A stretch of DNA of 64,000 bases, taken from the NCBI RefSeq assembly GCF_018991925.1, contig NW_024737042.1:15183212-15247211 (forward strand), written 5' to 3'. This document shows, piece by piece, positions 57,574 through 64,000 of this stretch. Numbering within the stretch: the stretch's first letter is position 1; the number at the start of each line of letters is the position of its first letter. The notes beneath the pieces were generated by a model that saw only the letters and a program-made list of their open reading frames with translations, did no database searches and was not told where the DNA came from. A program made the translations under genes and the position numbers. This DNA comes from Homarus americanus. Lineage: Eukaryota > Arthropoda > Malacostraca > Decapoda > Nephropidae.

Positions 57574-57885
57574 ATGAGCACGGAGTTGGAGGAGACTGCA
57601 GTAGGAACGGATAAACAAAGTGAAAGGTTACAGGGAAATAGTGGTAGGAATGATGACAAAACTAAATTAGGCAGGGAGTTAAAACCTAAATGCATCGAAG
57701 AGAAGACTCAGAACACGACTAACTTAAATGTCTACTACGCAAACACTATAAGAAACAAAATGGAAGAAATCAGGGCGTTGGTATGTTCCGAAAAATTCGA
57801 AATAATAGCATTCACCGAAACATGGATAAACTTAGACTCACGAGAGTTACCTGTCGAATACCAAATTGCTGGTTACAAATTATTC
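57574..57885 (+). pseudogene. CR1 ORF2, first endonuclease part
   Basis: The ATG at 57574 follows ORF1 by about 10 bases. The frame reads NLNVYYANTIRNKMEEIRA, IIAFTETWINLDSRELP and YQIAGYKLF, then enters the Tigger-like element. One codon pair (SRSM-type) is missing relative to copy A. Confidence 0.75.
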
Positions 57886-60508
57886 CCCTCGTTTAACGAA
57901 CACCTCGGTTAATGTAATTTCGATTAACGAACTGCCTTCCATAAGGATCTTCAATTCGGTTAACGAAAAATTTTTTTCTTAACGAAGTTCTTACGAACCG
58001 ACCTCAACATGTTTTCGCTTGCACTGACCGGGCAACCAGCTTTAGTATCAGTCCACCAATACATTAATCGATTCTAGGGCTTAAATTTCTTACTATTTTA
58101 GTAAATATCAAGAAGTTTATACTATTCAATAATTTTAAAAGTTTAAAATTCAATTTTTTAGTCATTTTAACAATTATTGAACAAAATTGAAGGTAAAGTG
58201 ACTAGTTTAATGAGCGGCATCCAGCCTCTTAACACAGCAAACAGGCGTCAGTCTCTCTCTGTTTTCACTGGAGGTAACATCTTGCTTGAGACTCTCTTCA
58301 ACTAAACGCTTTTTTTCTGTGTTCCCAAGCAAATTATTGGTCATTTTGAAAATTATTTTACATATTGACAATATATAGTGCAGTGCAGTGTTATTTTAAA
58401 GAAAATATTCTTTATTTACAGCTAGTTTAACTTTGAAAAATACTTGTTGCCATTGTTTGAATCCAGCATGGGGCCTAAGAGATCAAGAAAGCGATTTCAA
58501 TCCAAATAAAGCAGGAAATAATAAAAAAACACGAACAAGGTATTAAATCAAATGCGCTATGCAAAGAATATGGCATGTCGGCATCAACTGTGTCGACAAT
58601 TCTTGCACAAAAAGACAAATTTAAGGAAGTGAACGTGAGAGACAAATCTACAAGAGTGTTTAAAAGTAGATCCCTAATCGTAGAAACTGAGAGGTTACTT
58701 ATCATTTGGATTAGGGAAAAACAGATGAAAGGTAATTCAGTTTCTGGTGATTTCATTTGTGAAAGAGCCAGGGAGATTTATGAACATTTAAAGGCAGATC
58801 AACCTGGTTCTTCAGGAACAGAATTTGAAGATTTTCGGGCTAGCAAAGGCTGGTTCGAAAAATTTAAGAAAAGAAGTGACATTTTAAGTGTTGTTAGGCA
58901 TGGTGAAGCTGCTAGTGCTGATAAAGAAGGGGCAGCAAAGTTTTTAGTTGAATTTAAAAAACTGATGGAAGAAGAAAATTATCTTCCACAGCAAGTATTC
59001 AATGTGGACGAAACTGGGCTGTTCTGGAAAAAGATGCCCAAAAGAACATTCATCACCAAAGATGAAGCCTCTTTACCTGGGCATAAACCCATGAAAGACC
59101 GTCTCACTCTACTGCTTGGTGCCAATGCTTCAGGGGATTTCCGACTGAAGCCTATGCTTGTCTACCACTCTGAAAACCCCAGGGTGTTCAAGCAACAGAA
59201 AGTGGTAAGAACAAAGCTTGGAGTTTATTGGAAGTCCAACCGTAAGGCATGGGTGACAAGACAGTTCTTTAATGAATGGGCTGTTGATGTGTTTTGCCCC
59301 TCTGTCAAGAGCTACCTTACCACCAATAAACTTCCTTTAAAGGCTCTTCTCCTCATGGATAATGCTCCTGGTCATGACCCTGACCTTGCCAGAAATTTGG
59401 AGTATCAATTTGACTTTGTGAAAGTGTTGTTTTTGCCTCCAAACACTACATCACTCATACAGCCAATGGACCAGAATGTAATCAGCAACTCCAAGAAGTT
59501 GTACATGAAGAAAATGTTTAGGAGGTGTCATCAGGCAACTTCCACTGATCCTGAACTAACACTGAAACAGTTCTGGAATACACAATTCAACGTCCTGGAG
59601 GCTGTAAAATTGATTGTGTCATCATGGCAAGAAGTCTCCACTAGATCCCTCAATTCTTCATGGAAAGCACTGTGGCCATCAGTAGTCCATGATTTTGAGG
59701 GATTTGAGGATGACACAGAGTTGGACCAGGAGATTGTGTCCATTGGTCAGTCATTGGGCCTTGAAGTGGAGGAGAAGGATGTGGAAGAGCTTGTGATGTC
59801 TCATGAGGAGGAACTTACTCCTGATGACTTGAAGCAACTGGATGATATGTTACGGGTAGAGGCTGACAGTGGTGAGGAGGAAATTGAAAGTGATGACCAT
59901 ATGTCAGCTAAACAGTTGAAAGATGTGATTTACTACTGGGAGAAGTTCAGGGAACTGGCTTCAAAGCACCCAGAAGTGGAAAAAACTGAACTAACTTTGT
60001 GTCATGTTGAGGACTCAGTGGTCTCCTTCTTTAAACATAAGTTAATAGTGAGGAGGACAGATGCCCCACAGACCACAATTGACACTTTCTTCAGTAAAAG
60101 GCAGAGGGAACAAGATGCTAGCCCTCAGCCTTCCACTTCAAGAAGGAGAGAGGATGTTCATGGTGGAGAATCTGTCAGTCCAGAGGTTCCTGACATTTTC
60201 ATGGAAGGTGACTCACCTTCCAAGAAGCAGTAAAATGCTTCTCCTCCACCTCCACTTCCTTCTCTTCTCCCTTCTCCTCCTGCACCTCCCTCTTCAAATG
60301 CACATCATCATCATCATCCAGGAGCCTTCAACATACACACCTCAAAGTAAGTAAATTTTTCCGCCATTTTTGTTGAAGTTAGGAAATTTTCGGTGAGCTG
60401 GAACCAATTACCCAAAAACCCATTGAAACAATGGTTTCGGTTAACGAACTTTTCGGTTAACGAACGACCTACTGGAACGGATTGAGTTCGTTAATGGAGG
60501 GGCCACTG
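57886..60508 (+). mobile_element. Tigger/pogo-type DNA transposon in CR1
   Basis: The right end reads GTTCGTTAATGGAGGGGCCACTG followed by TA. Its reverse complement, CAGTGGCCCCTCCATTAACG, matches the left end CCCCTCGTTTAACGAAC except that the first six bases (CAGTGG) and the left TA are missing. Extra internal copies of CGGTTAACGAA lie near both ends (57950-57967, 60438-60465). About 15 bp of the CR1 target are also gone at the left junction, consistent with a small deletion there. One nearly intact transposase gene lies inside. Confidence 0.85.
58470..60233 (+). pseudogene. Tigger/pogo transposase, one frameshift near the start
   Basis: The frame 58575-60233 (552 aa) is uninterrupted. The true start is probably the ATG at 58470 (MGPKRSRK), but a one-base loss near codon 9 (about 58490) puts it out of frame. 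Domains in order: CENP-B-like HTH (SALCKEYGMSASTVSTILAQ region), Tc5-type HTH (ASKGWFEKFKKR, residues 89-100 of the long frame), and DDE domain with Asp145 (NVDETGLFW), Asp262 (LLMDNAPGH) and Asp299 (LIQPMDQ). The tail is acidic, and QTTIDTFF at about 498-505 fits the PCNA-binding PIP-box pattern known from pogo. It would cut and paste TA-flanked elements in the nucleus. Confidence 0.85.
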
Positions 60509-60510
60509 TA

Positions 60511-61640
60511 TTAGGAAGGGAGGCTGAGTAGCAATCTATGTCAGGGATAATCTGAAGTGTGAAATAAATAAGGAAATAAAAACTGAACTGAATACAGAAA
60601 CAATTTGGATCGAATTAATCGATGGTAGAGAAAAATTAATCGCAGGAGTAATATATAGACCTCCAAATCTTGATAGAGTTAATGAACGACTTATTTAGGA
60701 TGAAATGTGCATGACATCTAGTTATAACAAAGTCTGTATAGTAGACGACTTTAACTTTAGACAAATAAATTGGATTCACCTTACAGGTAACTCAGAATCA
60801 GAGGATTTTCTTGACACAGTTCAGGACTGTTTCCTAGGTCAACATATAACCGAACCCACCCGGGGTAATAATATACTTGATTTAGTTCTGTCAAACAGAG
60901 AAAACCTCATTAGTAATGTCGAGGTAGGGAACGAACTTGCCAACAGCGATCACAAAGAAATAAGATTTCAATGAGAATTTAATAGCAGACGCAAGGAAAA
61001 TTCCATTTAAGTCCCAGATTTCAGAAGGGGAAACTTTGATAGGTTGAAAAGGCAGCTGAAAGAAGGGGTATCACGTTTAGGGATGGATTACATGACTTCA
61101 AGTGAGATGACCTCACACAAGGACCCACAGAGGGCGACCTCAATTTACCTGGAGACCTGACAACGATATCCTCATAAAATATGATGGTTGAGGATGACCT
61201 GATCACGAGATCTGAGGTTGACGAGTTCTTCAACAATTTAAATAATGAGTTACTTAATGCACAAAGGCAGAACATACCATACAGAAGACTCATATCAGAC
61301 AACAATGACCCTAAACGTATAAATAATTATTTAAAAAATATTGTTGGACAAAGGAAGACTATAGATAGAATATTAAATAGTGGTGAAGTTTGCCTCCAAG
61401 ATTATCATAAGGTATTGGCCAGTAGGGTTAAGACCGAGATAAGAGAAGAAAAGAGGATTTATGAACTGAAGGTAGCAAGGGAGGCGAAGTCAAACCCCAA
61501 GGGATTCCTTCAAATGTATCAAACTAAAACATTAGGAAATGATTGGACCAATACAGTCAGAAACCGGCGAGCTAACGGATAACGATGGAGAAATGAGCAA
61601 TAATCTGAATAAATATTTTTCAACAGTTTTCACCACCGAA
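60511..61640 (+). pseudogene. CR1 ORF2, rest of endonuclease and linker
   Basis: Resumes after the transposon with AIYVRDNLKCE-like sequence. It continues with IYRPPNLDRV, VCIVDDFNFRQINW (DFN), ILDLVLSNRENLISN and NSDHKEIRF (SDH), then the linker (LNNELLNAQRQNIP, NPKGFLQMYQTK). Stops at about 60697 and 60972 and a frame change near 61550 break it. Confidence 0.75.
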
Positions 61641-61678
61641 AATTTAAACATGATACCCGAGGCACAGACTATACTGTA

Positions 61679-61686
61679 TCTATCTA

Positions 61687-61718
<32 letters not shown>

Positions 61719-61876
61719 AAACAATAAAACAAAGAAGTATGTGAGTTTGTGTGATTGCACGAAAATCTCGGAACCTACTTTACCGATTGTATGTATATTC
61801 TGTATGCTATATTTATATTATGCTATGTATATTATGTATGTGCTCCATTTATGTATTATTTATTCAGCCTAGCTAG
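61679..61876 (+). mobile_element. Small non-autonomous Helitron-like insert
   Basis: Starts A|TCTATCTATC and has TATATATAAAACAA, then AAAGAAGTATGTGAG and CACGAAAATCTCGGAACCTACTTTACCGAT-type sequence, matching the first 100 bases of the Helitron end at 51735. It ends near CCTAGCTAG, which would supply the CTAG terminus. The CR1 sequence is interrupted exactly here. It is about 200 bp with no coding content. Confidence 0.55.
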
Positions 61877-63276
61877 CAGCGTGTGCAAGAGCTTAGTATG
61901 CCCTTAGCAAATTTGTTTAACCTGTCCTTAAAAACGGATGTAGTACCAGAATCCTGGAGGGTAGCGTATGTAATACCGATTTTTAAAAAGGGAGATAGAT
62001 CACTATCCTCTAACTACCGTCCAATCAGGCAAATTACTGGAAGCGATAATTTCAAACTCTATTCGAAATCACCTGGAGAAGTACAAGTTGATCAATGATT
62101 CCCAACATTGCTTCACAAGCGTGCGTTCATGTCTAACTAATCTATTAACATTCTTTTCAGCTATTTTCGAATCAGTGGACGAGGGGCACGACTATGATGT
62201 GCTATATCTTGACTTTAGTAAAGCCTTCGACAGAGTCCCCCACGAAAGACTAATAAGAAAAGTGGAGGCTCATGGCATTGGGAGGAGATATTCTCAATTG
62301 GATTAGGGCGTGGTTACAGGACAGGAAACAGAGAGTGAGCATTAACGGCACTAAATCCGATTGGAGTAACGTCACTAGTGGAGTACCCCAAGGCTCAGTA
62401 CTTGGACCATTATTATTTATTATATACATAAACGACATAGATATCGGCGTAGACAGCAACATAAGTAAATTTGCTGATTACACTAAAATAGGACGTGTAA
62501 TTAAATCTGACCAGGACTCCACAAAACTAAAAGAAGATTTAAAAAATATTTTCGAATGGTCTGAAAAATGGCAAATAAAATTCAATGTGGACAAATGTAA
62601 AGTACTTAGTCTAGATGTAAACAGAGAAACCAGATATCAGATGAACAACGATGTTATAGAGAAATCCGACTGTGAGAAAGATTTAGTAGTAGTGATAAGT
62701 AGGAATCTAAAGCCAAGTAAACAATGTTTATTTGCTCGAAACAAGGCTAATAAAGTACTTGGGTTCATATAAAGAAGTGTTAGTTACAAGCCTAGAGAGG
62801 TTATCCTAAAACCATATCTTGCGCTTGTGAGACCTCATTTGGATTACACAGTTCAATTCTGGTCACCGTATTATAGAATGGATATAGAATCCCAAGAAAG
62901 AATACAGAGGTGAATGACAAGACTAATCCCGGGCATTAGGAATCTTGAGTACAGAGACAGGTTAAAGCATCTTAATTTGCACTCCCTCGAGAGACGGAGA
63001 GTGAGGGGCGATATGATAGAGGTGTATAAATGGAAGTCAGGGCTAAACAAAGGTGATATAACAAAGATACTCAAACTATCCAATCAGGGGCGAACTCGTA
63101 ACAATGGCTTTAAATTAGACAAATTTAGATTTAGGCGCGAGATAGACAAATATTGGTTAGGAAATAGAGTTGTGGATGAATGGAACAGGTTTCCAAACAT
63201 CATCATTGACTCGAACACGCTGGATAGCTTCAAGCATAGGTTGAATGGATATATGAGCGATAGGGGTTGGGTGTAA
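61877..63276 (+). pseudogene. CR1 reverse transcriptase and C-terminus
   Basis: LSLKTDVVPESWRVAYVIPI and FKKGDRSLSSNYRP, then (frame change) KLINDSQHCFTSVRS-like and DVLYLDFSKAFDRVPHERL (motif A, Asp present). GVPQGSVLGPLLFIIYINDI (motif B) follows, then KFADYTKIGRV where the second Asp of FADD is replaced by Tyr, then NKANKVLGFI. The last part 62914-63276 (RLIPGIRNLEYRDRL, SLERRRVRGDMIEVYKW, DEWNRFPN) is open to its stop. Several stops (62770, 62911) break it. Confidence 0.8.
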
Positions 63277-63480
63277 ACGGGGCTGCCCAGTATGCGACTC
63301 CTGTTGTCTCGGTAGGGTTGTCAAAATCCTTCGTCCATTGTGTCATTTTTTTCAACACAATTTTGTAAAGATAGTTTTTGGAGAGGCTGTTCAAAAGCTT
63401 CTCAATGTACCTCAACAGAAGTAAACACCTGTTACACCTGTTAGTGAGCTTTGTTACTTTAATGTTGACAAAAGAAGGTA

Positions 63481-63692
63481 CAGTCCCCTTCACTTGTGTG
63501 TTTACAGGGGCTCGTCATTTAAACATTCCACAACTCATTTGCATTGAGATATTTGTTTTAATATTGTTTTAATTTGATTTAATAGTATGTTTACTTCTGC
63601 GAGTTTTCTTCTGTCGAATGTAAACAAACACAGTACTGCCACACTGCATAAAAACTGACGAGCCCCTGTAAACGCACTAGTGAAGGGGACTG
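63481..63692. mobile_element. 212-bp MITE with about 43-bp TIRs and TA duplication
   Basis: The left end CAGTCCCCTTCACTTGTGTG and the reverse complement of the right end (CAGTCCCCTTCACTAGTGCG) match over about 43 bases, both continuing GTTTACAGGGGCTCGTCA. TA lies outside each end (63479-63480, 63693-63694). No coding capacity. The CAGT tip and TA target fit a Tc1/mariner or pogo-derived MITE. Confidence 0.85.
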
Positions 63693-63694
63693 TA

Positions 63695-64000
63695 CATCTC
63701 AACGCTGCTTCGTGAACCTCATTTAAGGCTTAAATGAGTGACTGTTGGACAAATATATAATTGTGATATTTAGGCATTCTAGTTATTCCATGCAATTAAA
63801 CCTCTATTTACCGGACTATATGAAGAGGAAGTCCGTTATATCGAGGATCTGCTAAATGTGAAACTCCCACATAACGGATTCTATGGGAAAAGAAGTACGT
63901 TTGAGGCTGGTCGCCCTAACTTAACCACATCATGTTATTGAGACCACAAGACCGTCACTGTCAGAAAATTCTAGGGAAAACACACATTAATCTTTACAGA
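63695..64000. other. Unique DNA, possible pogo-like fragment at the end
   Basis: From about 63797 the sequence AACCTCTATTTACCGG and CCGTTATATCGAGGATCTG resembles pogo/Tigger ends, which often read AACCTC...CGG-TAT. The window ends before it can be tested. Confidence 0.25.

Larger units (their letters stand above)
56745..63293 (+). mobile_element. CR1-like LINE, long copy with two insertions (copy E)
   Basis: Covers ORF1, ORF2 endonuclease, linker, RT and most of the 3' UTR, ending at about 63293 before the terminal 8-bp repeats. A Tigger-like transposon is inserted at 57886-60508 in the endonuclease, and a small Helitron-like piece at 61679-61876 before the RT. Frames are broken by small changes in addition. 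Without the insertions this copy would be about 3.7 kb. Confidence 0.85.

Overview
This window looks like repeat-dominated intergenic DNA from an arthropod, most likely a decapod crustacean. The evidence is the density of dinucleotide and trinucleotide microsatellites, short interstitial TTAGG arrays (the common arthropod telomere repeat), and a CR1-type LINE whose 3' end carries an 8-bp TTCTTATG repeat followed by a tail sequence I associate with decapods. There is no bacterial-style operon, no rRNA, no free-standing tRNA and no confidently recognisable host gene. Nearly every long reading frame belongs to a transposable element or to an open-frame tandem repeat.

Layout. 1-3,900: a 21-bp minisatellite and purine/pyrimidine tracts. 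3,935-9,933: an APE-type LINE with a C-terminal C2H2 finger, interrupted by a tRNA-Ala-derived SINE; a 5'-truncated LINE with a C-terminal zinc knuckle and restriction-like endonuclease (REL-type) abuts its tail. 10,090-12,700: two Penelope-like fragments pointing at each other across a TA array, and a probable solo LTR inside another TA array. 14,571-17,030: a second, longer REL-type LINE. 18,436-21,084: CR1 fragments in both orientations. 21,086-22,416: a DNA transposon with long terminal inverted repeats and one 290-codon frame. 26,405-27,660: a G-rich minisatellite. 28,598-31,614: a Tc1-like element with inverted repeats of about 440 bp. 31,880-33,295: a 34-bp minisatellite. 35,037-39,640: a Ty3/gypsy element with an open pol frame whose 3' LTR is split by a Jockey-like fragment. 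40,150-43,900: a LINE 3' end, a Tc1-like element and a decayed gene of a widespread unnamed family. 44,365-51,662: CR1 debris and a nearly complete ORF2. 51,735-56,045: a decayed Helitron. 56,745-63,293: a long CR1 copy carrying a Tigger/pogo transposon and a small Helitron-like insert. 63,481-63,692: a MITE.

The elements do not form a pathway; they form layers of insertion. Insertions into microsatellites and into other elements recur: REL-type LINE in a GTA tail, probable LTR in a TA array, SINE in LINE, Jockey in LTR, Tigger and Helitron in CR1. The best-preserved frames are the gypsy pol (929 codons), the Tigger transposase (552 codons, one frameshift before its start), the Jockey-like ORF1 (343 codons) and the REL-type C-terminal frame (390 codons). 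These are probably the youngest insertions. The items most worth a second look are the short TIR transposon at 21.1-22.4 kb, the Tc1-like element with unusually long TIRs, the LTR split by a Jockey fragment, and the REL-type LINE associated with TAG/GTA microsatellites.
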